From the NCBI GenBank assembly GCA_900542185.1, contig UQMZ01000008.1, positions 1 through 64,000 on the forward strand: 64,000 nucleotides of DNA. The letters are read 5' to 3'. Origin of the DNA: an uncultured Bacteroidales bacterium (GTDB taxonomy: Bacteria > Bacteroidota > Bacteroidia > Bacteroidales > Muribaculaceae). Below are positions 52,106-61,292 of the stretch, piece by piece (position 1 is the stretch's first letter; each line of letters starts with the position of its first letter). A program made the translations under genes and the position numbers. A model generated the notes under the pieces. The model was given only the letters and a program-made list of their open reading frames with translations, searched no databases and was not told where the DNA came from.

Positions 52106-54001
52106 ATGCGTAAATGGCGTATTGAAGATTCTGCCGAACTCTACAACATCCCCGGCTGGGGACTGAAATATTTCTCCATCAACGACAAGGGCCACGTGCA
52201 GGTCACCCCCAAGGAGAACGGGCCTGCCATCGACCTGAAGGAAGTGATGGACACTCTGCAGCTGCGCGACGTGCAGGCGCCTGTGCTACTCCGTTTCCCC
52301 GACATACTCGACGACCGTATCCGCAAGATTTCCGAATGTTTCGGACGCGCGGCCCAGGAATATGAGTATCAGGGCAACAACTATATAGTCTATCCCATCA
52401 AGGTGAACCAGATGCAGCCGGTGGTGAGCGAGATAGTTAGCCACGGCAACAAGTACAACATCGGGCTGGAGGCCGGCTCAAAGCCTGAGCTGCATGCCGT
52501 ACTGGCTGTCAACACCCACGAAGACAGCATCATAGTCTGCAACGGATACAAGGACGAGGACTATGTGGAATTGGCTCTGCTGGCACAGAAGATGGGACGC
52601 CGCATCTTCATCGTGGTGGAGAAAATCAACGAACTCAAGCTGATAGCCAACGTGGCGCGCCGTCTGAACGTGACGCCCACCATCGGCATACGCATCAAGC
52701 TGTCGTCGTCCGGATCCGGCAAATGGGAGGAATCGGGCGGAGACGTCAGCAAGTTCGGACTCAATTCCTCCGAGCTGCTCGACGCGCTGCAGTTCCTGGA
52801 GCACAACAAGATGATGGGATGCCTGAAGCTGATACACTTCCACATCGGCAGCCAGATCACCAAGATACGCCGTATCAAGAACGCCTTGCGCGAGGCCATG
52901 CAGTTCTACGTGCAGTTGCAGAAATCGGGCTTCGAGATCGATTTCGTCGACATAGGCGGCGGCCTCGGCGTGGACTACGACGGCACACGCTCGTCCAGTG
53001 GCGAGAATTCCATGAACTATTCCATCCAGGAATATGTCAACGACTCGGTGTCGTCGCTGGTGGACGTCTGCACCAAGAACAATCTGAAGCACCCCAACAT
53101 CATCACCGAATCGGGACGTTCGCTTACCGCCCATCATTCCGTGCTGATAATTCAGGCTCTGGAGACAGCCCAGCTCCCGATATGGGACGACAACGAGACT
53201 CTGGACGAGGATGCCCACGAACTGGCCCGCGAGCTTTACAACATCTGGGACAAGATTGACCCGGCGCGTATGTTCGAGGACTGGCACGACGCGCTGCAGA
53301 TCCGCGAGGAGGCGCTGGAGCTGTTCAGCCTCGGCCTTCTATCGCTGCGCGACCGCGCCCGTATCGAGAAGCTGTTCTGGTCCGTGGCCCGCGACGTGCG
53401 CGACCTGTCGGGCAACATGAAGCATCCCCCGGAAGAACTCCGCAAAGCGGCGCGAATGCTGCCCGAGAAATATTTCTGCAATTTCTCGCTGTTCCAGTCG
53501 CTCCCCGATTCATGGGCCATCGACCAGATGTTCCCCATCATGCCTATATCGCGTCTTGACGAGAAACCGACGCACCAGTGCACCATCCAGGACATCACCT
53601 GCGACTCCGACGGCAAGATCAACCGTTTCGTGGCTCCGTCGGGCAGCAGCTACTGCCTCAACGTGCATGGCATAAAGGCCAACGAGCCTTATTACCTCGG
53701 CGTGTTCCTGGTCGGTGCCTATCAGGAGATATTGGGCGACCTGCACAATCTGTTCGGCGATACCAACGCCGTGCACATCACGCTGAACAAGGACAGCTAC
53801 GAGATAGCGCAGATCATAGACGGACAGGCCGTGGCCGATGTGCTGGACTATGTGGAGTACAATCCCAAGCGGCTGGTGCGCAACCTGGAGACCTGGGTAA
53901 CGGCCTGCATGAAGCGAGGCGCCATCACGCCCGAGGAGGGCCGGCAGTTCCTCAACAACTACCGCTCGGGCCTGTACGGCGGCACATATCTGGAACGCTG
54001 A
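52106..54001 (+). CDS. speA: Biosynthetic arginine decarboxylase
   Basis: 631 residues. A PLP enzyme that turns arginine into agmatine for polyamine synthesis. Visible: the start MRKWRIEDSAELYNIPGWG, the PLP lysine in YPIKVNQMQPVV, substrate barrel with KLIHFHIGSQI, DIGGGLGVDYDG and GRSLTAHHSVLI, and a C-terminal region ending in YGGTYLER. Length matches SpeA. Its stop overlaps the truA start (TGATG). ArgR encoded upstream could link its expression to arginine. Confidence 0.97.
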   Translation: MRKWRIEDSAELYNIPGWGLKYFSINDKGHVQVTPKENGPAIDLKEVMDTLQLRDVQAPVLLRFPDILDDRIRKISECFGRAAQEYEYQGNNYIVYPIKVNQMQPVVSEIVSHGNKYNIGLEAGSKPELHAVLAVNTHEDSIIVCNGYKDEDYVELALLAQKMGRRIFIVVEKINELKLIANVARRLNVTPTIGIRIKLSSSGSGKWEESGGDVSKFGLNSSELLDALQFLEHNKMMGCLKLIHFHIGSQITKIRRIKNALREAMQFYVQLQKSGFEIDFVDIGGGLGVDYDGTRSSSGENSMNYSIQEYVNDSVSSLVDVCTKNNLKHPNIITESGRSLTAHHSVLIIQALETAQLPIWDDNETLDEDAHELARELYNIWDKIDPARMFEDWHDALQIREEALELFSLGLLSLRDRARIEKLFWSVARDVRDLSGNMKHPPEELRKAARMLPEKYFCNFSLFQSLPDSWAIDQMFPIMPISRLDEKPTHQCTIQDITCDSDGKINRFVAPSGSSYCLNVHGIKANEPYYLGVFLVGAYQEILGDLHNLFGDTNAVHITLNKDSYEIAQIIDGQAVADVLDYVEYNPKRLVRNLETWVTACMKRGAITPEEGRQFLNNYRSGLYGGTYLER

Positions 54002-54765
54002 TGCGCCGGTTCCTGAAGTTGAGTTATTCGGGAGCGCCGTTCCACGGCTGGCAGTCTCAGCCCAATGCCGTGAGCGTGCAGCAATGCATCGAGGAGGCTC
54101 TTGCCACTGTGCTTCGCGCCCCTACGCCTATCGTCGGGGCCGGACGGACGGACACCGGCGTCAACGCCCGCGTGATGTACGCCCACTTCGACACCGACAC
54201 GGATATTCCGGACAGACAACGGTTCCTCACGGCCCTCAACAGACTGTGCGGACCCGGCATATCGCTGCAGGACCTGATAGATGTAGCGCCTGACGCGCAC
54301 GCCCGCTTTGACGCCTCAAAACGTACGTACAAGTATTTCGTCACGTTTCAGAAATCGCCGTTTCTCTGTCCGCTCAGCTGGCACTCCCCCACGCATCTGG
54401 ACGTGGACCTGATGAACCGTGGCGCACGGATACTGACCGAAACCAGCGACTTCACGTCGTTCGCCAAACTCCATTCCGACGCCAAGACCAACATCTGCCG
54501 CGTCTCCGAGGCCCGTTGGGAACCGTGGCACAACTCTTTCGGCACGCCGGGACTGGTGTTCACCATCTCGGCCGACAGGTTCCTGCGCAACATGGTGCGC
54601 GCGGTGGTCGGCACGCTTGTGGACATGGGGCGCGGCAAACTATCGGAACAGGGTCTGCGCGACATCATCGCCGCCAAGGACCGCTGCGCCGCAGGAACTT
54701 CGATGCCGCCCCAGGCGTTGTTTCTGTGGGACATCGAATATCCATATATCAAATCAGAAATCTAA
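54001..54765 (+). CDS. truA: tRNA pseudouridine synthase A
   Basis: 254 residues; converts U38-40 in the anticodon arm to pseudouridine. The catalytic aspartate lies in GAGRTDTGVNARVMYAHFD; also seen are FHGWQSQPNAVSVQ, SKRTYKYFV and FLRNMVRAVVGTLVDMGRG. Start ATG shares a base with the speA stop; 12 bp before ligA. Normal length. Confidence 0.97.
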   Translation: MRRFLKLSYSGAPFHGWQSQPNAVSVQQCIEEALATVLRAPTPIVGAGRTDTGVNARVMYAHFDTDTDIPDRQRFLTALNRLCGPGISLQDLIDVAPDAHARFDASKRTYKYFVTFQKSPFLCPLSWHSPTHLDVDLMNRGARILTETSDFTSFAKLHSDAKTNICRVSEARWEPWHNSFGTPGLVFTISADRFLRNMVRAVVGTLVDMGRGKLSEQGLRDIIAAKDRCAAGTSMPPQALFLWDIEYPYIKSEI

Positions 54766-54777
54766 ACCGGATTGCTT

Positions 54778-56787
54778 ATGAATCCTCAAGAACGAATCCT
54801 GTTCCTGCGCAAGGAGCTGAACAGACACAACCATAATTACTACGTTAACAACGCTCCGGAAATCACCGATCAGGAGTTCGACCGCCTGATGCGCGAGCTT
54901 GAGGATCTGGAGAAGGCGCATCCTGAATTTGACGACCCTCTGTCGCCGACAAAGCGCGTGGGTTCAGACCTGACCAAAGGATTTGAACATGTGGTACACG
55001 AGCGCCCCATGATGTCGCTGGCCAACACTTACAGCATCGACGAGGTCGATGACTGGTTCATGCGCATATCCAAGGCATTAGAGGGCCAGGATTACGACAT
55101 CGTGGGCGAGATGAAATTCGACGGCACGTCCATATCCATCACCTACGAGCATGGCCGCATGGTGCGTGCCGTGACCCGTGGCGACGGCACACAGGGCGAC
55201 GACGTCACCGCAAACGTGATGACCATACGCAGTGTGCCTCTCGAGCTGCTGCCGGGCGACTGGCCCGACAAGTTCGAGATACGCGGCGAGATACTGATGC
55301 CCTGGCATGTGTTCGAGAAACTGAACGCCGAACGCGCGGCCAACGAGGAACCGCTGTTCGCCAATCCCCGCAACGCCGCTTCCGGCACGCTCAAGACGCA
55401 GGATTCGCGCGAGGTAGGCCGCCGTCACCTCGACGCCCGCTTCTATTACCTGTTGGGCGACAACCTTCCCTTCGACAATCATTACGAGAATATGCTGGCC
55501 GCTCAGCACTGGGGATTCAAGGTGTCCAAAGCCATGACCACCATGAAGACGCTGAAGGAGGTGGACGACTTCATAGCATACTGGGACGAGCATCGCAAGG
55601 AACTGCCGGTGGCCACCGACGGCCTGGTGTTCAAGGTGAACAGTCTGCGCCAGCAGCTCAACCTCGGTTCCACAGCAAAATCGCCGCGCTGGGCCGTGGC
55701 CTTCAAGTTCAATCCGGAGCGTGAATGCACTCCCCTGCGTTTCGTGTCGTTCGAGACCGGACGCATGGGTATCGTCACTCCCGTGGCCAACCTGGAGCCG
55801 GTGCAGCTGTCGGGCACCATCGTGAAGCGTGCTTCGCTGCACAATGACGACATAATGCAGGAACTGGACATCCGTCAGGGCGACTGGCTATATGTGGAGA
55901 AAGCCGGCGAAATCATCCCGCAGATTGTGGGCGTGGACAAGGAGCACCGCAAGCCGGACGCGGAAACAATCAAGTTCGTGACGCACTGTCCGGAATGCGG
56001 CACGAAGCTGGAACGCATCTACGGCGAGGCAGCCTGGTGCTGTCCCAACAAGTATGGCTGTCCGCCGCAGATCACAGGTAGGATAACGCACTTCTGCGCA
56101 CGCCGCATGATGAACATAGACGGCATCGGCGAGGAAACGGCCGAACTGCTTTATAAGGCCGGTCTGGTGGAAAACATCGGCCAGATCTATGACCTGACGG
56201 TCGACAAGCTGGCACGCCTGGACCGTATCGGCGAGAAGTCGGCGCAACGCATCGTCAAGGGGATAGAGGATTCCAAGTCTGTACCGTTCGAGCGAGTGCT
56301 GTACGCCCTTTCCATTCCCAACGTGGGCGAGACCACGGCCAAGCGACTGGCCGCGGGCGTTATCTCGATGGACAATCTGCTGAGCATGTCGGTCGAACAG
56401 ATAGCCGCCATCCAGGACATCGGTCCGGTGATAGCCGAAGGCATCTACACCTTCCTGCGCGAGCCACAGAACATGCTGAACATCGAGGCGCTGACGAAGG
56501 CCGGCGTCACCATGCAGGTAGACGAAGCCAGGTTGGCCCCGACAGGTACGGCACTGGAGGGCAAGACCATCGTGATTTCCGGCACGTTCTCGCATCACAG
56601 CCGCGACGAATACAAGGAGATAATCACACGCGAGGGAGGCAAGAACGCCGGTTCCATCAGCAAGAAGACCAGCTTCGTCCTCGCCGGAGAGAACATGGGC
56701 CCCGCCAAGCGCGACAAATGCACCCAGCTCGGCATCCCCATGCTGACCGAAGACGAGTTCCTCGCCCTCCTCAACGAATCGGAATAA
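54778..56787 (+). CDS. ligA: NAD-dependent DNA ligase
   Basis: 669 residues from the ATG at 54778 (MNPQERILFLRKELNRHN). Seals nicks in DNA during replication and repair with NAD as the adenylyl donor. Domain order is complete: Ia (NYYVNNAPEITDQEFD), adenylation domain with the AMP-binding lysine in EMKFDGTSISI, OB fold, a four-cysteine zinc finger (CPECGTKLERIYGEAAWCCPN plus CPPQ), helix-hairpin-helix repeats and a C-terminal BRCT (GKTIVISGTFSHHSRDE). It is the last gene of the + strand run and is followed by a hairpin repeat. Confidence 0.98.
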   Translation: MNPQERILFLRKELNRHNHNYYVNNAPEITDQEFDRLMRELEDLEKAHPEFDDPLSPTKRVGSDLTKGFEHVVHERPMMSLANTYSIDEVDDWFMRISKALEGQDYDIVGEMKFDGTSISITYEHGRMVRAVTRGDGTQGDDVTANVMTIRSVPLELLPGDWPDKFEIRGEILMPWHVFEKLNAERAANEEPLFANPRNAASGTLKTQDSREVGRRHLDARFYYLLGDNLPFDNHYENMLAAQHWGFKVSKAMTTMKTLKEVDDFIAYWDEHRKELPVATDGLVFKVNSLRQQLNLGSTAKSPRWAVAFKFNPERECTPLRFVSFETGRMGIVTPVANLEPVQLSGTIVKRASLHNDDIMQELDIRQGDWLYVEKAGEIIPQIVGVDKEHRKPDAETIKFVTHCPECGTKLERIYGEAAWCCPNKYGCPPQITGRITHFCARRMMNIDGIGEETAELLYKAGLVENIGQIYDLTVDKLARLDRIGEKSAQRIVKGIEDSKSVPFERVLYALSIPNVGETTAKRLAAGVISMDNLLSMSVEQIAAIQDIGPVIAEGIYTFLREPQNMLNIEALTKAGVTMQVDEARLAPTGTALEGKTIVISGTFSHHSRDEYKEIITREGGKNAGSISKKTSFVLAGENMGPAKRDKCTQLGIPMLTEDEFLALLNESE

Positions 56788-56811
56788 TTCGCTGTATCCC
56801 AGTTGCGCTTA

Positions 56812-56839
56812 CTGGAATGGCGATGTCCTCATCGCCATC
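56812..56839 (+). repeat. Hairpin repeat, copy 1
   Basis: CTGGAATGGCGATG-TCCT-CATCGCCATC: a 28-bp unit with an internal 7-bp stem. It is 27/28 identical to the inverted copy at 58824-58851, and weaker similarity extends to both sides (GCGCT...TACTGGA). It follows ligA by 25 bp and could act as its terminator or as a REP-like repeat. Confidence 0.75.
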
Positions 56840-56856
56840 GAATCATGGCGCACGAC

Positions 56857-56905
56857 AATTATTAGATTTCAATTATTGAATTTGGATAATTGGAATCTAA
56901 TAATT
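56857..56905. promoter_or_regulatory. 20-bp inverted repeat overlapping the ATPase promoter (possible operator)
   Basis: Arms 56857-56876 and 56886-56905 match in 19 of 20 positions (AATTATTAGATTTCAATTAT and its complement). The loop contains the TTTG -33 box and the right arm fills the spacer up to the -7 box. A regulator bound here would block the promoter. Confidence 0.65.
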
Positions 56906-56912
56906 AATTTTG
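56881..56912 (+). promoter_or_regulatory. Promoter of the 57-kb ATPase gene
   Basis: TTTG 56881-56884, 20-nt spacer, TAATTTTG 56905-56912; full consensus. Predicted start near 56919, leader ~75 nt. Confidence 0.6.
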
Positions 56913-56992
56913 TGGCGATAACACATGCTACAAAGGCTTTCGCTTTAGGCAGCTCGGTTCCTTTAGATTCTGTTCATTAAATATCGGTGATT

Positions 56993-58144
56993 ATGGATAC
57001 GGTAAAGAATCCCTTCGTATTGGGGCATAAAATAGAGAGACCATATTTTTGCGACCGCGAGGATGAGGAGCGGTCGCTTGTGTCGGCTGTAACCAACGGC
57101 AGGAATGTTGTTCTGATTTCGCCTCGTCGAATGGGCAAGACTTCGCTGATCCATATCGCCATGAACGATTCTGACGAAATACGTCAGGAAAATCTGACGG
57201 TATTTCTGGACATCCTGCAGACCGGCACCCTGAGCGAATTTACCTATCTGTTGGGGAAGGCCGTGTTCAACAGCCTGCGCCTCACCGGCGCGACAAGACT
57301 CCGAGGCTTCCTGGCGGCACTGAAATCACTGAAGGGGTCATTTGGATTCGACCCCATGAGCGGAACGCCTACTTTCAACGTGCAGTTGGGCGACATTCAT
57401 AATCCCGAATATACGCTTGAGGAAATATTCTCGTATGTGGAACAGAGCGACCGTCCGGTTGTGATAGCGATAGACGAGTTTCAGCAGATCACCAAATATC
57501 CGGAGAAGAACGTCGAGGCGATATTGCGCTCTCATATACAGCGCATGAGCAACGCCACATTCATATTCGCCGGCAGCGAACGCCATATATTGCAGGAGAT
57601 GTTCATATCCTCCAAGCGTCCATTCTATAACAGTGCCGAGCTGATGCATTTAGGCCCGATACCTGAAGGAATGTATGCGGAGTTCGCGCATCATCTTTTC
57701 AGGGAGCGCAGGCGCGGTATAGATCGGGAATCAATCCGCAAGGTGTTCCGTCTGTTTGACGGCAACACGTTCTATATGCAACGCACCATGAACGGAGCTT
57801 TTGCCTCCACGCCGGAAGGCGGAGTGTGTGACGACGAGGCAATAATCAAGACCATACATGTAATGCTTGCCTCCAACGAGGTGATGTATCGCGAGATACT
57901 GTCGAATGTAAACGTGTCATCACGACAGACTCTGTATGCGTTGGCGGCAGACCGCATGGTGAACAGTCCGATGAGCGGGACGTTTCTCAAACGTCATGGA
58001 TTGCCTTCGTCAAGTGTCGTGCAGAACGCCCTGAAGACACTTACCCGTTCTGGCTTTGTCTCCCGTTCCGAACAAGGATATTATCTGACCGACCCCTTGC
58101 TGCGTATCTTCATAAACAGCCTCTATTCCACCCCTGAAATATAA
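56993..58144 (+). CDS. AAA family ATPase (archaeal-ATPase-like) with C-terminal winged helix
   Basis: 383 residues from the ATG at 56993 (MDTVKNPFVLGHKIERPYFC). Walker A LISPRRMGKTSLIHIA, Walker B PVVIAIDEFQQITKYP, and a sensor-like TFIFAGSERHILQEMF. The C-terminal ~90 residues look like a winged helix (LPSSSVVQNALKTLTRSGFV). These STAND-like ATPases are common in Bacteroidota and archaea; their roles are mostly unknown, with some tied to defence or mobile DNA. It is bracketed by 28-bp inverted hairpin repeats and by GTTCATTAAAT direct repeats (56972-56982 and 58151-58161). Confidence 0.88.
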   Translation: MDTVKNPFVLGHKIERPYFCDREDEERSLVSAVTNGRNVVLISPRRMGKTSLIHIAMNDSDEIRQENLTVFLDILQTGTLSEFTYLLGKAVFNSLRLTGATRLRGFLAALKSLKGSFGFDPMSGTPTFNVQLGDIHNPEYTLEEIFSYVEQSDRPVVIAIDEFQQITKYPEKNVEAILRSHIQRMSNATFIFAGSERHILQEMFISSKRPFYNSAELMHLGPIPEGMYAEFAHHLFRERRRGIDRESIRKVFRLFDGNTFYMQRTMNGAFASTPEGGVCDDEAIIKTIHVMLASNEVMYREILSNVNVSSRQTLYALAADRMVNSPMSGTFLKRHGLPSSSVVQNALKTLTRSGFVSRSEQGYYLTDPLLRIFINSLYSTPEI

Positions 58145-58203
58145 GGCATCGTTCATTAAATCATTGGGAACTAACTGAAAACTATTGAAAGGATTTCTGC
58201 AAA

Positions 58204-58746
58204 ATGAAAAAGACTCTTTTTGTTTTTATGATGTGGGCGATGTGTCTGCTGATGTCTTGCGAGAAGCATGACGGGATACAATATTTCAAGGCAAAGTGCG
58301 TGGCGGAGTTGAACGGACAGTCGTACGTTGATCAGACACCGTTTACAATAAGTCCGAATGCAATCGTAACACCCTCCATATATTATGATGAAGCCGTAAG
58401 GTTCTCAACCTTGCTGCGTACTGGACTCAAAGGCGATACCGCCTTTGGCATTGATATAAATCTTTTCATCAACCCTAAAGATATTATCACTGATCGAGAA
58501 TACATAATCGAGAAACAGGATATCGAATCCATTGGCAATGAGCCTTCTGCATCGGATTATGTACGTTATTGCGAGAACAATGACATTTCGTATACTGATA
58601 TTCTTTCGTACGCATACATGCAGTCGGAGATTCCAAGCAGATGTTCAATCAGATTCACGACCTTTGATCCTGAGAAACGCATATACCAAGGCTCCTTTAC
58701 CCTGACTTTCAGCGAAGGCACCCTCAAAGGCGAATTTGAGATTTAG
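58204..58746 (+). CDS. Lipoprotein of unknown function
   Basis: 180 residues. Lipoprotein signal FVFMMWAMCLLMSC with the lipid cysteine at residue 19, then EKHDG. The mature part is beta-rich and polar (QTPFTISPNAIVTPSIYYDEAVRFS) and ends SFTLTFSEGTLKGEFEI. No family recognised. It is AT-richer than nearby housekeeping genes and lies with the ATPase gene between the inverted hairpin repeats, so the pair may form one acquired unit. Confidence 0.72.
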   Translation: MKKTLFVFMMWAMCLLMSCEKHDGIQYFKAKCVAELNGQSYVDQTPFTISPNAIVTPSIYYDEAVRFSTLLRTGLKGDTAFGIDINLFINPKDIITDREYIIEKQDIESIGNEPSASDYVRYCENNDISYTDILSYAYMQSEIPSRCSIRFTTFDPEKRIYQGSFTLTFSEGTLKGEFEI

Positions 58747-58751
58747 CCACC

Positions 58752-58875
58752 CTGTCTATGTAAGTGTAGTAGCTGACACCCCGGAAGCTAAAATAGTGGC
58801 ACGGAGTGCCCGCGCCTCTATCTGATGGCGATGAGGACATCGCCACTCCAGTATAGCAGCGCGGGCTTCTCGATG
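58752..58875. repeat. Composite intergenic repeat with hairpin repeat, copy 2
   Basis: Contains the inverted 28-bp copy (58824-58851; GATGGCGATG-AGGA-CATCGCCACTCCAG), a GGCAC/GTGCC hairpin near 58798-58810 and tatagcagcgcgggct (58852-58867), which matches the arms of the 21.1-kb inverted repeat (tagtagcgcgggct). It looks like a mosaic of REP-type units. Confidence 0.65.
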
Positions 58876-58909
58876 GAAAAGAATGATTATAACGAGTGCC
58901 TATAAATGG

Positions 58910-61288
58910 CTATTCGGTGCGGAGGTAGTCGACGGGGTTGCTGCGGGCTACCTTGAGGGCGTTGAGGCAGACCACGGCAATTATAACCACTAAGATTACC
59001 AGGAGGCAGAGGGCCATGCTCCAGGGCGAGAGGGACACCTGGTCGGTGAACTGCGACAGCCAGTCGCGGCCAATCAGCACGGCTGCGATACCGCCTGCCA
59101 ACAGCGACGGCACGGCAACCTTCAGGATATCGACACAGAAAATGCGCAGTATCTTGCCCACGGTCGTTCCGTTCACCTTGCGAATGGCAATCTCCTTGGC
59201 GCGGCGCTGCACCTCGTCGGCCGTGTAGCCTATCAGACCGATAATGGTAATCAGCAGGATGGCGATGCCCGCCGCCATCACCGAGAAGCCGAACCGCTTC
59301 ACCGGCGCAATCATGGCCAGTACCTGAGCCTTGAAAGGCATAATATACAGGTCACCCGCATGATTGCGGTCTATAATGTTCTGGGCCTCCTGCAAAGTCT
59401 CAGGAGTGAGATTGCTGAACCGGACATATAAATTCCTGCATACATCCGAAGAAGGAAACAGAACTCCGGCGCGATTGTCGGCATACTCGCTGTTGAAACC
59501 GCCGCGACGCATTTTCCTGATCACGCCACTTATGATGAATTCACTTGTTCCATCCAGTCCCTTGTGTTCAGTGATGTTGAAACGCTCGCCCACTATATTG
59601 TCATCCTTATGGCCGAAGTATTTCTTCATGACATCCACGAAACCTTCTTCCACCACAACCTGATGGACGGTGCTGTCGGCATTTTCGCGGAACGTACCTC
59701 CCTGCACAAACTCCATTCCCATCACATCAAAGATGTCCGGATTGGCATAGTACATATCGGTGACGTTCACCTGGTTGTCCTTATCAGGGTCATCTTCCAT
59801 CCAAACATTGTTTCCGGACCTTGACAACCCTGTAAAATTCTGATCGGCCGAAGACACGGCCTCCACACAGGCCAGACGGGACAGTTCGTCTTTCAACGCC
59901 CGTTTTTCGTTTTGAGATAATGAACCCGTTTCCAGCACCGCCACATTCTCGTATTCATAACCCATGTCGCCATGGCTCATCATCCAGTACTGACGGTAAA
60001 CCAACAGAAGCAGGCAGAACATCAGTCCGGTGGCGAAGAACAGAACGGTCAGCAATGCAAGTTTCCATACCTTGCGGCGGCGCGTGTTCTGATGGAACAC
60101 ATGCGACACCGGAGTCCGGCAATAAATCCACGCCGGAATCACACCGGTTATGAGCAGCAACGCCACGCATACGCACACCTCGACAAGCCACACGTCGGGA
60201 CTTGACAGCAACACAGAGGCCGGATAACCCAACAGCATCTCGCACTGATCCGACAGACTCAGCACTATCAGCACTGCAAGCGCGATAGACACCACAAGGA
60301 AGAACACGCTCTCTCCCATGATGCGCAGGAAGATCTTGCGGTTGCTTGTGCCGTAACATTTGCGCACAGCCATCTCCTTGCCACGCTTGCCGAGCTGCCC
60401 TATCACTATCAGCAGATAGTTGAGCGACGCGCTAACCAAAATAATGAACGCCAGCAGACTCAAGATCCATATCATGGTCTTGACGCTGTCCTGCGAGGCA
60501 TACACTTCGTACAAGGGCTCCAGGCTTATGTTATACTTGAAGGTTTCCAGATCGGAATTGTCCACATTTTCCTTCAGCATCCGCCGGATATGCGGCGCGA
60601 CCTCCTCAGCCGATGCTCCTTTGGCCAGACGGACATAACTCTTATATCGGTCGTTGCCCACCCAGTTATCCCGTCCATCAGCGGAGAATTTTCCAATAGA
60701 CGACAGGGAGAGATAGATTACGTTCCTGAATGTAGAGTTTATAGGAAAATCCTCGTAAACTCCGTCAATCATAATCTGATAACTTTTGTTCAAATCCGGA
60801 CTTACCAAAGTCATGCCTATTACATCTCCTCCGATTTTCTCCGCCAGGGAACGCGGTATCATGCAACGGTCCTCCACCGCCAATGCCTCGTGTGGATCTC
60901 CACATATCACAGGCCACCGTAACACGTCGAACAGACAGCTATCGGCCATTGTAATGCCTTCGGCTTCAAAATCTCGACCATCGGGAGTCCGGACCTTCAA
61001 TGAACCGTCCCACATCTCCGTGATTCGCGTGGCTATCTCAACCTGCGGCACATAGCGTTTCAATCCGGGGGCTATCGCGCCCGCGGTCTGATTGTATTCG
61101 CGGAACTCTCCACTGGATACAATGCTTTCCTTCACTATATAAACATTCCCGTATTCCGGGATGGCGTGGTCGAACGACTGCTCGACAAACGCCTTGGCCA
61201 CCAACAGCAGTCCGATGGCCAGACCTATGGTGAGACAGAATATCTTGGTCAGGTTCCGTCTCAGGTCGGATGTAAAGAATTTCAGCAT
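58910..61288 (-). CDS. MacB-like ABC transporter permease
   Basis: 792 residues, double-length type common in Bacteroidota. N-terminal helix (IFCLTIGLAIGLLLVAKAF), a periplasmic MacB domain, three FtsX-type helices (~270-390), then a second cycle: helix near 410 (LALLTVLFFATGLMFCLLLLV split), periplasmic domain, and three C-terminal helices with RRAKEIAIRKVNGTTVGKI, the FtsX-family coupling motif. The same motif appears at RGKEMAVRKCYGTSNRKIF in the first half. It works with the ATPase 4 bp upstream. Substrate may be a drug, peptide or lipoprotein. Confidence 0.92.
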   Translation of the reverse strand: MLKFFTSDLRRNLTKIFCLTIGLAIGLLLVAKAFVEQSFDHAIPEYGNVYIVKESIVSSGEFREYNQTAGAIAPGLKRYVPQVEIATRITEMWDGSLKVRTPDGRDFEAEGITMADSCLFDVLRWPVICGDPHEALAVEDRCMIPRSLAEKIGGDVIGMTLVSPDLNKSYQIMIDGVYEDFPINSTFRNVIYLSLSSIGKFSADGRDNWVGNDRYKSYVRLAKGASAEEVAPHIRRMLKENVDNSDLETFKYNISLEPLYEVYASQDSVKTMIWILSLLAFIILVSASLNYLLIVIGQLGKRGKEMAVRKCYGTSNRKIFLRIMGESVFFLVVSIALAVLIVLSLSDQCEMLLGYPASVLLSSPDVWLVEVCVCVALLLITGVIPAWIYCRTPVSHVFHQNTRRRKVWKLALLTVLFFATGLMFCLLLLVYRQYWMMSHGDMGYEYENVAVLETGSLSQNEKRALKDELSRLACVEAVSSADQNFTGLSRSGNNVWMEDDPDKDNQVNVTDMYYANPDIFDVMGMEFVQGGTFRENADSTVHQVVVEEGFVDVMKKYFGHKDDNIVGERFNITEHKGLDGTSEFIISGVIRKMRRGGFNSEYADNRAGVLFPSSDVCRNLYVRFSNLTPETLQEAQNIIDRNHAGDLYIMPFKAQVLAMIAPVKRFGFSVMAAGIAILLITIIGLIGYTADEVQRRAKEIAIRKVNGTTVGKILRIFCVDILKVAVPSLLAGGIAAVLIGRDWLSQFTDQVSLSPWSMALCLLVILVVIIAVVCLNALKVARSNPVDYLRTE

Positions 61289-61292
61289 GGCG

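Noticed and set aside
58143..58154. Second copy of the mut-element terminal repeat (AAGGCATCGTTC)
   Set aside because: Only 12 bases match, with no A-run, partner repeat or hairpins; probably chance.
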